Shown here: positions 32,335 through 44,159 of the stretch, one piece after another | How the letters are laid out: each line of letters opens with the position of its first letter | How positions within the stretch are numbered: position 1 is the first letter of the stretch | NCBI GenBank assembly: GCA_015178975.1 | Contig: WHVD01000032.1 | Span: 186,001 to 250,000 of the forward strand | DNA length: 64,000 nucleotides | Direction of reading: 5' to 3' | From: Hysterangium stoloniferum | Taxonomy: Eukaryota > Basidiomycota > Agaricomycetes > Hysterangiales > Hysterangiaceae | Position numbers and translations under genes: made by a program | The notes under the pieces: model-generated | Databases searched by the model: none | What the model was told of the DNA's origin: nothing | What the model saw: only the letters and a program-made list of their open reading frames with translations

Positions 32335-33572
32335 TTTTCCGATTTAACTTTCAATGTTTGATTCAACTGATCAGATTGATTTGTTGAATCTTGAACTTCA
32401 ACAATTTGTCCTTTTGCAATTTGACAAGTTTTTCTTCTCAGGCAATCCCTTGCTGAATGGCCTTTTTCTCCACATAATATACATAATCCTTCTTTAAATC
32501 TTCTCTCTTGTTCAGCAGGAAGTAATTGTCCATTGGGTCCTAAAATTGTTGAAGACAGTTTCACTTGAGTTGAAGGCCTAAATCTCCTTGAAGTTGAAAT
32601 TGTCAGTTTTGAAGTTGAAGGTGTTCATGATGTTGAAGGATAAGTCGAAGGCATCCTTTCAAATCTTCGTGGAGTCGAACTTGATTCTGTTTCACATTGT
32701 TGTTCATTTTCTCGCATCCAATAGTAAGAATCAAGTCGAAGGGCTGCTGTTCATAATTTGGTAAAACTTCCAGGTTGAACTTGAAGCTTCACTATTTCAT
32801 CCTTAATTTGATTTGGAAGTCCTTTGTAAAATCATTGTCATAAAGTGAATTCGTCATATTGAGTTTGAGCAGCGAGACTTGTAAACTGAATTGAATACTT
32901 CACAACATGATGATGAGCTTTCATTCAATGATTATCGAGTTTTTCTTCAGCTTCTCCTTCTGCATTGATTTCTCCAAATTGAGCATATAATTCATCTAGA
33001 AAATCAAGATAATCCACAAGGAAGGAAGGAGGAGGAATTGGAGGATTTAATAGATAAGGTTGTCACCACTCTTGAGCCATTTTCTGGAAATATGAAGTTA
33101 CCATCGTAATTTTCAATTGATCGGATTCAAATGATTTTGGTCAGGAGCGAAAAACCATTTCACATTGAGTGATGAAATTCTTTAACATCAAAGGTTCTTC
33201 TCCAGTAAACTCTTCGGGTTTATTCACTGTGATTTCAGGCTCCTTCAAAGACATCTGGTCCTTCAATACTTTTCCAAGTGCATCTCTGAAATGTCATAAC
33301 ATTATTTCATCATCAGACATAACAGGTTCAGGAGGCAGAGACTTGGGCAAAGCCGTTAAAGGGGATTCAGATTCTTAAATTGGCAAGATCAGCTCTTCTT
33401 GAATTTTTTCAGGTTCTCGAATTGAAGACATCGTAGCTCTTCTAGTTTTGGTTAATGGAGAAACTGGAATTTGTGATGGTCAAATAATTCTCAGTGAAGG
33501 AATGGGGGCCACAGATTGAAGTGCTGTAGTACTTGATGCTTTGGTAGTCTCGGATCACATCCTGGGCTTCAT
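32331..33572 (-). pseudogene. Gypsy B gag
   Basis: The likely start ATG at 33572 lies just after the primer region. The reading has TGA at two early positions where CGA is expected, then NKPEEFTGEEPLMLKNF, typical of gypsy gag. The C-terminus carries a zinc knuckle CILCGEKGHSARDC (CX2CX4HX4C) near 32480. It is decayed by many transitions. Confidence 0.78.
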
Positions 33573-33596
33573 CAACAGTTGATAGTCAAAATATAC

Positions 33597-34012
33597 TGTC
33601 ATGAATTGATTATTCTTCAATAAAGTCGAATAATATTCTATTGATCAAATTTGAAAGCCTCATTCGACAAAGTATATATTCACCCTGTCAATGAAGTAAG
33701 AGGCTATTACCAGTCGTGAGGACTCATGGAAGTGTTGTTGAAGAAGTTATGACAAGTTAGATTATTAATATGACTAATTTACCAATATTTCAACTGACTT
33801 CCCTCACTTCTTTCATGGCCCTTTTATGCTTTTCTTCATATCATTATGACTATATTATGATCTAATAATGAAATCATTTGTGACATTGAAATGAGACATG
33901 TTGAAAGAGATTTGATGTTGTCGAATAATGTTCAGGTTTGTTGAGTCGAAGAGTTGTTGAATTTTACCTTTGAATATTTGTGACAATGTTGTGACTTGTG
34001 ACGGTTGTGACA
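33597..34012 (-). repeat. 5' LTR of gypsy B
   Basis: On the minus strand 416 bp run from TGTCACAACC to CATGACA. The next bases, GTATATTTTGACT, closely match the GTATATTCTGATT that follows the gypsy A LTR, suggesting the same self-priming class. R-like text CAATAGAATAT occurs inside, near the expected position, though pairing is now imperfect. The right flank is a Tc1/mariner fragment, so gypsy B inserted into it. Confidence 0.65.
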
Positions 34013-34570
34013 GGATGGGGAGATGTACAGGGACATATTGGAGGACTATACCTTCAAAAAAGTGGAGTATTATGGATGGACAGGGAAGGGTTTGTCTTCC
34101 AGCAGGACAATGACCTTAAACATACTGTACTTGCAAGTTGGCCAAGAATTGGTTCAAGCACCATCAGGTGGAGGTTTTAGACTGGCCTGAACAGTCTCCA
34201 GACCTGAATCCAATAGAACACTTGTGGTGGGAGTTGAAGAGAAGGCTTGTAACATACCCTGAAGCACCCAAGAGCATGTTGGAGCTCTGGGAGAGGGTGG
34301 AGGTGGAATGGGAGGGTATTCCAAGGGAGAAAGGTAAAAACTGGTAGTTAATTACAAGAGCAAAAAAAGTGTCCAGATGCACTATGTCCATTGTTCATTT
34401 TTTACTCCCCTGATAAGGAAAGCTATGATGTCATGCTTATGTCATCATATAGGTCAGATGTATACCTCTTACTTCTGATTTGTTCTGTTTTTTTTTTCTA
34501 TTTTATTTCTGGAGCTGTGAACCCCTCTTTCCAATTTCACCAAACATCCAGATGCTTTTTTGGGTCACTG
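34013..34570 (+). mobile_element. Tc1/mariner element 3, 5' truncated
   Basis: Only the right half survives. Transposase text includes FVFQQDNDLKHT, then a frameshift, PEQSPDLNPIEHLWWELKRR and LWERVEVEWEGIPREKG. The right terminal repeat ends GGTCACTG before TA (34571). Inner motif AAAAAAAGTGTCCAGATG and outer motif ATCCAGATGC..TTTTTTGGG repeat the inverted arrangement of the other elements. The left half was lost at the gypsy B boundary. Confidence 0.82.
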
Positions 34571-34572
34571 TA

Positions 34573-34936
34573 AGAGCAAGAACAATAAAAAAATGAATGA
34601 ACATCTGTCAACCAGTCAGTTACCAAATGTGGAACAAAAGAAGTGAGTCAGAATATCCATGGATATCCAATACTATCCAGAAATGGACCCTAACACTATA
34701 ATGATTAAGTGTGCATATTTCCAGGAAAGCCACAGGTTCCAGACAGGTTGGAACATTGGCATAGAGAAGTGACAGGGATTGACAGGAATGATTGAGTGAA
34801 GGTTGGGTCATGGATTAAATATGTATATAGAACAAAGATGGGGAGTCTGGCTGAAGTCCAGGTTGGGAAATGACCAAGGACACTTGGAGATGCTATCTGG
34901 GAAAGGGCAGAGTCCATTGGGTTCTGGGTCATAACA
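34573..34936 (-). repeat. Partial LTR related to family S
   Basis: It ends GGGTCATAACA at 34936. It shares TTACCAAATGTGGAACAAAA with the solo LTRs near 17-18 kb. The other end is cut at the Tc1/mariner element 3 insertion. Confidence 0.6.
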
Positions 34937-35316
34937 GGAGGTGTCTAGTCAAGGGCAGAATACTAGAAGGGGATTTCAGGTGAAGGGTACTTGAGGGATG
35001 AGGGTTGGGTTCTGGTGTATTCTGGATCTTGATACTAGTCTGGAAGATGGTTTGGAACCTGATATGATAGCTGGGAAATACTCCATGGAGTTTCCAGGAA
35101 TTGATCTTTACAGTCATAAAGCAGCCTCACTCGGTTAATAATGGACAGAACAAAAGGGTGTTCTTTATTTTAGTAATTGTAGGTGCATGGTGTGATGATA
35201 GTGTTAATTTTTCAGTGTGAACCTCAAGTATTAACAATGAGTGATATTCACATTTGTCTGAGCCCTGTCAAATGCATAAGGAAAACTAACTACAATGACT
35301 TGACTAATATGTATCC
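34937..35316. other. Retroelement-derived non-coding stretch
   Basis: No domain was recognised. It probably belongs to the 3' untranslated part of gypsy C, since the same segment resumes after the solo LTR at 36181. Confidence 0.35.
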
Positions 35317-36175
35317 TGTTAAGGGTGTGTACACAAAGGGTTTCCAGAGAAACCTGCAGGAAAGCTGGTAGGACTTGGCTTCAGCTTATAGGCTGCACCC
35401 TTGCAAGATTGTCTTGTCCAATTTCAAATGGGTGGATGGGAATCCCAGAGAGTCTGGGCAGGGTTTGTGGGTCAAGAGGTTGGGGAGTCGAGATAGATAA
35501 GTTGGAGGTCGAGTGATAGATGCATCAGAGCCCATGGGCTCCAACTAGTAAGAGCGGTGTGATTCAAAGAGGAATTTAGAGTGGAAAATATACTAAGATT
35601 ACTGGGGAGAATCTAAGCTGATTTTCTGACTGGATTGTATGTACAACATCTGCCAGACTATATAGACTGTGGAATGAATAACATACCAAATCCAGTAATA
35701 ATGAAAACTAAACTAGCAAAGATAAAATGAGATAAATAAACACCAAACTTGGTGTTAGGAATGGGATGGAACAGAGCAGAGTCTGAATCGTGACAGGTCA
35801 TAAAACCATAATGGGAACAGAGCAGGAGTGGAGTCCAAATCGTGACAGGTCATAAAACCATAATGGGAATGGAGTGGGAGCAGAGTCCGAATCGTGACAG
35901 GTCATTTGACTATAATGGAAATGGGGCTCAGTTAGAGGGCTGACAGGTTTTTCGAGTGGGGTCCAGTGACTGATGCATGGGACGGGGTCAGAGATAAACA
36001 GGGATGGAGTTCGGTGGGTATTCTGGTGACTGATACATGAAGTAATGAAGTCGAATGTGGACAGGTCTGATGTACAAAGTCTGGCGGGGATTCCAGTAAA
36101 CTGACAATTGTGCGTTTAGGGTGCGGGTGCATATAAGTTAGTGCCCAGAGTCCAGTGGGAATTCCAGTCATAACA
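35317..36175 (-). repeat. 859-bp solo LTR
   Basis: It runs from TGTTAAGGGTGTG to CAGTCATAACA, with a perfect duplication TATCC at 35312-35316 and 36176-36180. It contains the shared LTR text CTTCAGCTTATAGGCTGCACC in antisense, so its sense is minus. A 52-bp tandem repeat lies inside. Confidence 0.88.
35762..35930. repeat. 52-bp tandem repeat, three units, inside the solo LTR
   Basis: Three units share AATCGTGACAGGTCAT (CGTGACAGGT starts at 35789, 35841 and 35893). The third is more diverged. It may act as an enhancer-like repeat in U3. Confidence 0.8.
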
Positions 36176-36410
36176 TATCCCATGAACCAGCTGACTAAGC
36201 TTCCAGTAGCTTCTAGCACTCGCAATACTTCAACAGATAGAGTAGCTACTGAAAAAATCCTTTTGTAAGCAACTGTAATGTTTGGATTTTCAAGGGGTGG
36301 GAAATTATGATTGGGAGAGATGATATGGTATTGGTGGCCAGGATTACACCCCTCCTCCCTCTGTAAACTTGGTCAGATTTACATCCTGTTCTCTGCTTCC
36401 CATACATCCA

Positions 36411-37955
36411 GGGTGGCAGTGTCTTCGAGTGCCTTTCTGGGCAGCTATTTATCATGGTCTTTGCTGTAACCCACCCAACACATTAAGTATTGTGTACCAT
36501 ACCCTCAGTGGTGGGTGTCCATAATTCTGTCAATCAAGGTTTCTTCTGACCCATCCTCATTGACCACAATGCCTGGATGGATGATCTCTCAGTTAGGGAA
36601 AAGGGCAGGGTCATTGAGAATGAAAGGTTTGAGGAGGCTGGCATGTAATCCAGGATAAGTGGTCAGATTGTTGGGCAGGTGCAAGGTATATTCAGATTTC
36701 TCAGGGAAGGCTTTTAGAACCTCATAGGGACCATCTAACTATGGCATGAACTTAGTGACACATTTCTTTCCCTTCCATTTGTAGTTTTGTTGCTGATGTG
36801 TAGTGGAAAGCATAACAGAATCACCATCCTTGTAGGTACCTCCTTACCTTGGTGTGGATTGGCATGGTAAGCTTGACATATTTTGGTGGCAGTGAGGTTG
36901 TCTTGGGCCTCTTTCACATCAAATTCGAGGTGTCACATGATTTTATAAGCTGACACCTCAGTGGGTAGGGGGGAATGGAGGGAATTAGGCAGGGTAAGCA
37001 GTCTATTTTCAGTTGGAAAGGAGAAAAACTGGTGGAGACATTTGTGGTATTCATGAGCACATGTTAACTTTTCTGGGATTTGGGTTAGCGAGGGATCACA
37101 AGCATTAGGGCTTGGGTCACTGTGGTTGGGAATTCACCACATATTTTGGGTTATATAAGGTCTATTTGTATTTGTTTAGTCCTTATCTGTTTACAACAAG
37201 TACTGTCACCTCACTCAGAGAAATGGAAAGTTATACAGTCTAGGAACAGCACCATGAAAACTTAACACACAAATCTTACATGAGGCAATTGGGCTACCTA
37301 GCCCTTTTGGTTAATGTCAACATGATACCTGATTGTCTGGTTGAGGGTCTTGTTAGTCTCTTGCTGGCACCATCAGTCTGGGGGTGGTAAGAGGTTGACA
37401 TCTTCAGTTTCACTCCAGTGAGTTTGTGTAGTTCTGACCAGACCTGGAGGTGAAGAGTGGATCAAGTCAGAGATGCTGTGAGACATTAGCCCATTTTCAC
37501 AGTACCACTCATCAAACAGGACCACTGTGTATGATGAATGTATGGCAACAAGGCATATACTGTATCTGCACCCAGTGTGTCCATCATCATCATTATAGTG
37601 TCCTTCCCATCTTCTTCAGGGAATGGGCTGACAAAATCAATGGCCACCACGTCAAAGCATTTATTGGGCACTGGTAGTGGATGCAGGGGGCTCATTGGCT
37701 TGGAGGTTCAGTCCTTGTTGCACTGACATTCAGTGCACAATGGGATGTAGGCTTGTTCCAGGTCCCTGAGCATGTGTGGCCAGTAATTTGAGTCCCACAG
37801 GGCCTCATAGCTCTTATTGAACCCAAAATGACCCAAGGTATCATGGGCCAGATGGTAGAGTCTTTCTCAAATGTCTTGGACATCATGGGGTACCAGACTA
37901 TACTATGCTGCCCCACTGGGTCAATGCCTACCAGGTGTGGCCTGGGTACACGCAA
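36411..37955 (-). pseudogene. Gypsy C integrase and chromodomain
   Basis: The frame at 37695-37486 reads LHPLPVPNKCFDVVAIDFV and FPEEDGKDTIMMMMDTLGAD, the integrase core start. Other frames towards 37955 give decayed upstream integrase text. The 3' end (about 36600-36411) encodes a chromodomain (LIDRIMDTHH, YLMCWVGYSKDHDK, LPRKALEDTATLDVWEAENR) with TGA where CGA and TAG where TGG are expected. The protease, RT and RNase H part is absent beyond 37955, so the element is 5' truncated. Confidence 0.8.
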
Positions 37956-37959
37956 GAGA

Positions 37960-38888
37960 GTTTTTATATCTATGTAGTTAATGACCAGTCACAGATCGTA
38001 TGGTGATCAGTGAGCCATGAAGGTCGTCGCAAGAGTGTACGTGTGTTATAAAACTGATTATCTCATAGTTTAGAAAATGCTTTTCGAACAGATCTGCCTG
38101 TATATTTAAGATCACATGTGCTAAAACCTCTCTGTATCCGGAGCTTACGACTATGAGCCACCGAATGTTAGCCCCAGTCGCGGCCGACCTCTCCATCGAT
38201 TAAACTGACAACGCTAATAAGGCATCAAGCGTCAATATGACTATAATTAATGAGATCGTAGAACAACAATGCAGCCCTACTTCTACATCCCAACCCGTCC
38301 TCTTCGTCAAGGGTGCTTCTCCAGCTCCCGCTCCTGCGCGTCCTCATCAGCGATAAAATTTCTATCCAATTGCGCCGGAGGAACATCACCGAGTTCTTTG
38401 GCTGCCGCGAAGTAAACTCCTGATGTAGATTGTGGCCGTCGTGTTGCACAATGTTTGCAGTTCTGGCACTCACCGCATCCCTCACTACCGGGAATCACAG
38501 TGCTAGAACGACTTGGGCGCAAGGCGACGACAGCGGTTTGCGTCTAGTTTTACTTCGAGTCGTCCACGGGGCTAGGATATATTCCTCTGTGGAACTTAAA
38601 ATTTAAACCCCTAGCTAATGAGCTGTAGCTGGAGGAGCTAACCAGTCTACATACAATCCTCAAATGTTGAACGTTTTAAATAGTTATAGTCGGTCTAAGT
38701 TTTGCGAAGGCGGTGCTTTGACTCCAATCGCTTTCTACTCCCAGTCAATTTCTAATGTCTAAGTACAACAATACAATGTATCAAGATATAGCCCATGGTA
38801 CACAAACAACCCGTGCACAGGTAAAACATGGATGTCAAAATGCATCAAGAGTAACTTCCCCCTCCAAGTGCAATACCAACTGATACAT
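37960..38888. other. Boundary between transposon zone and host gene
   Basis: There is no recognisable gene. The last few hundred bases are expected 3' untranslated sequence of the minus-strand ankyrin/RCC1/BTB gene. Open frames at 38225-38522 overlap each other and show no domain. Confidence 0.45.
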
Positions 38889-41800
38889 CTACACAGATGT
38901 CTTACCCACCGCATCTTTCTCCCCCCTCCCCTGCGCACCAGCCACAGCCCGCCCCTCCCCCTTCGAATCTCTACCCCGGCCTCCTCGTCTCGCTCCTCCT
39001 CCCCGTCTATTTTTTCCAGAAGATCGAGCATTAGGACCCCCTATAACCGGCAACCTTGCAGCCTGCGCCTGCTCCACCTTCACCCTCTCCTCCTCAGCAG
39101 CCCACCACCTCATGAACGCCTCCTCCTCCCGCTTCGCACGCTCCTCCTCCTGAATCTCACGCAGACTCAGACTCTGCTTCTCTCTCGAATGTCCCTGATC
39201 ACGTTCTTGTTGTTGTTGGATGGCTGCAAATGACACCGCTGTTGTGGGTGTTGGTGTGGACGCGGACGTGGACGCCTGGGTGGAGTGTGGTGGGTGCTGT
39301 ACAGAAATTGAAACGGGAGAGGTTGCTGTGGAAGCTTGCTGGGGTGGGAGATGCCACGGTGATGCACCTAGTGGGCGTGGCGGAGTCGGAGTCGGGGCTG
39401 GGGCTGGGGCTGCAGGTACCGCTGACGACTGAGCCTGCGTCTGTGACACCTGCCGTCGTTCGCGCTGGGAAATTCTTTGCGTCCGACGGGCAGTACTAGG
39501 AAGACTAGGAATGGAGGTACTCGTACTCGGGGCCGCCTTGAGAAGCTCTTTCATACCGCTTGGTGTACGTGCCAGGGTTGCAGTTTCGGTTTCAGCCATG
39601 ATGGTTTTCATGTCCACCCTAAGTTGCTTTGTCAGTGAATCACGAAAAGCATAATCCACCATAAAGATAATGCTCACCTGCTCTGCCTACCTGTTCCGCC
39701 CGCCTTCACCCCCCATGCCCCCACCTTGGGGACCGCATACACCTCGGCTGGTGGGGGCCCAGGCAGACCAACACCAGGACCAATATTAAGTGGTGGTATT
39801 ATCGCGCCGCTTTCCCCCATACCAGAGACATCCTCCATAACAAAAATATCATCCCCTGCCGCAGGTCCACCGGAACCAGCCCCAATGGGAGGACTCCCTC
39901 GCAGCCCCCCAGACACGCGGCGCGCACTGGGTACTAGCCGCGGCGAATTTTTCTCCTTCAAAGACCGCTGGCCCTGACTACGGACAATCGGGCCAGGGAT
40001 GTCCTGCTCCTCAAGCCACTTGGCATGTTTCTTCAGTGCTTCATCCATAATAACCTTCGCATGTCCATGCGTGAAGGGTGCATTATCCGCCTGCCGGGCG
40101 CGGATGAATGTGCCTAGGGCGGAGATGAGGTGAGTGTTGGATTCTGCGCCTTGTTGGTGTTCATGTTCACGGTCTAGAAGGCGCGTTTCCATGAGGCCTT
40201 CAAGGTTCATCGTTATGTAGTCTTGGAGGCTTGCGATGAGGGGGAGAACGTTGAGATACGTTGCGCGGGCGAGGATGGGGTGAACATTTGTGAGGGTTAT
40301 ATGTTTGAGGAGGGCGTTTGAGCAGAGGAGAAGGAGACGGTCAAGGAGAAGTTCACTCTATTGGCAGAATTAGTGATGCGTGTGAGTTTGATATGTTAGG
40401 TGAGATCGGGTGGTGTGAAGGGGTAGACGTACAGCTACAGCCATAACATCAAATATAAAGTCTATAAGATCCTGAACAGAGTCGATATCATCTGTAAACC
40501 ATATTCCTCACCGTCAGACAAATCATGGATAATCAACTCCAGGGAATGAAATTAAGTTAACAACAACTACATACTCACCAATGTCATCAAACAGCCCGCC
40601 CTCCTTCCCCTCCTTCTCACCAACACCATACATCCACTCCAAAGCATACATCACAGGCCGCCATCTCATATGTCCCAAATCTACACAAATAGTCCCCTGC
40701 GAAGTCCACCTATTAACAGTCCAGGCCTCCTCCTCGAAAAAGTGTTTAAAGAAAGTACAGCGCGCACGAAGGATGAGGGAGTGGCATGGGACGAGGGTGT
40801 CAGAGAGTTGGAGGAAGACGTCCGCGCTCGCGGAGGAGGCTGTGGATTCTGATGCGGGAGCTGCGGCTGTGGGGATGGAGGTGAGTGCACTAATGCCACC
40901 CAACCCAGCTTCAAAAATGCCCCATAAATGCCTCCCCAATGTCGATTTCACAGTTTTCAATCTATCCCCGTCGCCACCTAGCAAGTCTCCCACCCCAATA
41001 AGCCGCGCCAGCGCCAAAGCTTCGCTGCACACCTGCCTCGCCTCTGCGAATCTAAGTGTGTCAAGGACAGGAACAGCGTCTGCATATAGGAATTCGAGAA
41101 GGAGGAGGATGGGGAGTGGGCGGATATTTGTGATGGTGAGACAGGGATGTCGCCAGGGAAGTGTACTACTGCCCTTTCCTCGGACTTTATTGCTACTCCT
41201 GCTGCCGGCAGCACCATGATATGTAACTGTAATCACAACGCCCATATTCCCTCCTCTTAAGGTCCCACCACCAGCGTCAAAAAGGTCCTTAAGCACCGTT
41301 GAACGCGCGCCTAGTATAAGCCGATGAACTGGAATAGACATTCCAGTCTGGGCTTGGACGACCATATCCGCGCCGTGTGGGAGATCCCCCGTTCCAGATC
41401 CCGTTGCAGCTCCAGCTTTAAGACCGAATATCCCACGTCCGGTCTTCTTTCTCGACTCCTTGTCTCGATCAACAAGCCTGATCAGACGCCGTGCAGAGGA
41501 TGACGCCCGTGATCGCGATGAAGACATTGCGTCCTGATCGTGATCGCGCCCGTCGGAGTCCGCCTCCGCCTCCTCATCCTTCGTCACCTCATCCACACGC
41601 CCACCCCGCTCCTTCCCCTCCTCCATCTCCGCCTCCGTGTCCTCAACACCTCTCCAAGGCGCCATACGCCCCAAATCTTGCCCCAGCTCCACCCCCATAC
41701 CCTCTCTATCTCCATCCAAATCAACACTCCTCGCTACATAGTTCAATCTCAACGCCCCAAATGCTCCGGCGGCATTAGCGCACACGGCGACGGCGCGATG

Positions 41801-44156
41801 TATGAACGGGACGCGGTGGAACTTGCCCTTGGTCGTGGCAGGTGTTGACGATGAGAATGTCGTTGTCGTTGTTATTGTCATTGGTGGTGGCGTTATGGAC
41901 AACGCGAACAATGTCGGCGTTGGGCCTGTCGTGATGGGGATAGCGGCCGTGCTTCCTGGGATAGGTTTTGTAGGGTTCGTGTTGGTATTAATATTGGTAT
42001 TTCCGGATGAAGCCGAGGCACGCGAACGAACAAAGACGTGTCCGGACTCTGTGCACACTATAAGATCGCCGTCTGAGCCTAGCGCGATATCCTACGCAAG
42101 AAAAGAAGATCGAGTGAACATAATGATACAGGGGGAACCGAGAACCAGACTAGACTAACCCTCGCAGGATTAATAGATCGTTTCGCAGCCCAGACACGCT
42201 GAGGCTTCACAACACATCTCTCCCTCTCCCTCTCCCTATCACCCTCCCCGATTCCGATTCCCCCCGACCATGACCCCGCCGTGCCAGATACCCCAATAGC
42301 AGGGACACCAAACGTCCAAACATCGCCATGCACCGACAAAGCCCCAAACACCCCCTCACAAGCCGTTATCTTTACAATCGGCGTTTTACTAGGCAAGGGT
42401 GGCGCGTATGGTTGGAGTGAAGAAATTGAGGGAGTGGGAGGTAAGAATCTATGAGTGCGGTGTGGGTGAGTGAATGATTTAAGTAATGGTAGGGTGGGTA
42501 CACGGTAGACGTAGAATAGATCGACTGGGAAGGAAAAAGGTGAAAGAAGACGAGAACTTACTTGACGCGGAAACGAGTGTTTTCCCTGAAGCAGATTACA
42601 TCGTGGCTGGTGAGGAGACACGCCATTGCGGTGTCCTGTGATGAGGACCCATTACAACGGACATTCATTCAGATAATCCAAGTCAATACGTACAGTGAGC
42701 GCTATCCCAACCACGTCTTGCACACCAGTGACCTTACGCGGTAGGATCTGAACCGCCTGCGCGGCGCTATCATAACCTGTGCATCAACACATCTTCAACT
42801 CAAAGACTAATCGCAAAAGAAAAAAACTCACCCAACTGGCCATTATTAGTCCCCCACGTAAATACCTCCCCTTTAGTCCAACACGCCGACGCCATCTTGC
42901 ACGCCGCAACACCCATCACGTCTTCCTTCTTTAACACACCCGCAACCCTCTTCGGGACATGCTGAATCGGCTCCTCCATACTCAACCCACCACCACCAAG
43001 ACGAACGGCTGACCCTGACCCCGCCGAGGATGGCGACGACTCGACGACATACCCAAGCTGCGAAAAGCGGTTGAGGCCCCAGCTCCATACTTCGTTACGG
43101 GAGGTGAGCACGAGGGTGTGGTCCTGTGCTGGTGCGACGGCGATGACTGTGTGCGGGATTTGTGGGATGGGGAGGAGGGTGTATTGGGTGTGGTGGGTCG
43201 GGCCGAGGCTGGTGTGATTGGGCGATTGGTCAATTGTGTTGAAGAAGGTGGAGTGCATGAATGATTAGACTCACCGACCGCCGCTTCCGAAGCCGCAAAC
43301 GCGGAGATTGGGACCTTTTTCGTTTGTTAAAACGGCTAGGGAAGATCAGATTAGTTTATGGTTCGGTGTAGTATGCATACGACGCACTGGTATGCAGTTT
43401 CGCCATGCTAATGGCTTTGACTTGTACAGGTGTAAACTTATTCCAAGCATCGTTCGCTCCGCCCTGTCGTTGGATTGAGACATGATCGGGGTAAGCCCTG
43501 TCTTTACTGTCACCATGCCCAAGTGCTGCGTTTCTATTGTAATGGCTTAGCATTGTCCATTAACACGGTTAACTGAGCGTGCCTATTTCCACCCCAAGTG
43601 AAGAGATCTGCAGCCATGTTCTCCTTCAATGGATCCTGTCCTGGAGAGATGGAACCTGACTTGAGAGGCCTAGTGCCCTCCACGGTGAGATTGTACAAGT
43701 CAAAAGCAGTCAAGCCTTCGTTATCACGCAGTTGAGTGTCGATGTCGAATCTTCGTAAAAGAAGTTGGCTACAAAGGGGATGAATATATATGGCGAACAC
43801 AACATCAAGAACCTGACCGACCAGGCAGATACATTGCCAACATACAACGCTCTGTGTAGCGCTGTCCATCTCGATTCGACATCTTGAACATTAACATTGA
43901 TTCCGGGATGCGCCAACAGTAAGCGTACATAAGACAACGCATACGGTTCCGTGACCGAGCATGCAACATGCAGCACTGTCCTCCCCAGCGAGTCGCGGGT
44001 GTTAACATCAGCAGCGTTCGCAATTGTCATCGCCATCGATCGCTTCCCCGCGCTGCTGCTGGGGGTTGGAGGCTGGGCTTGGGCACGGCTGGCATCAAGG
44101 GCGTTGGAAAACGCCTGCTCATTCTTGAGAGCGAAATAAGCGTGGAGATTGTTCAT
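38889..44156 (-). CDS. Ankyrin-RCC1-BTB protein, IBtk-like (12 exons)
   Basis: A 1516-residue protein is spliced from 44156-43813, 43768-43574, 43533-43388, 43335-43275, 43208-42832, 42776-42694, 42635-42562, 42448-42160, 42091-40579, 40491-40433, 40357-39678 and 39618-38889 (sum 4551, divisible by 3). Ankyrin repeats (about 50-165, GRTVLHVACS, ESRWTALHRALYVGN) precede RCC1 blades (about 175-560, LFTWGGNR, GGRLGPTHHTQY, VWSWGLNRFSQLG, VFTWGTNNGQLG). Two BTB domains follow (about 760-900, MSIPVHRLILGARS; about 945-1050, VPCHSLILRARCTFFKHFFE). The tail carries RVDMKTIMAET, SLREIQEEERAKREEEAF and a Gly/Arg-rich end. The order matches inhibitor of Bruton tyrosine kinase, a cullin-3 adaptor in animals. 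A substrate-adaptor role in ubiquitination is inferred. The first donor (GTTCTTG) is weak. No damage is seen. Confidence 0.88.
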
Positions 44157-44159
44157 GCA

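Noticed and set aside
34018..34348. Independent small transposase gene
   Set aside because: It is the C-terminal half of a Tc1/mariner transposase with a frameshift and lacks the DNA-binding domain.
35762..35930. Regular 52-bp repeats as a CRISPR or satellite array
   Set aside because: Only three units, contained in one solo LTR, so a U3 tandem repeat is simpler.
38225..38522. Small minus-strand gene downstream of the BTB gene
   Set aside because: Two overlapping frames without domain or splice sites; likely chance in 3' flank.
40581..41219. 212-codon plus-strand frame within the BTB gene
   Set aside because: Shadow of exon 9 on the minus strand. The spliced minus-strand gene explains the region completely.
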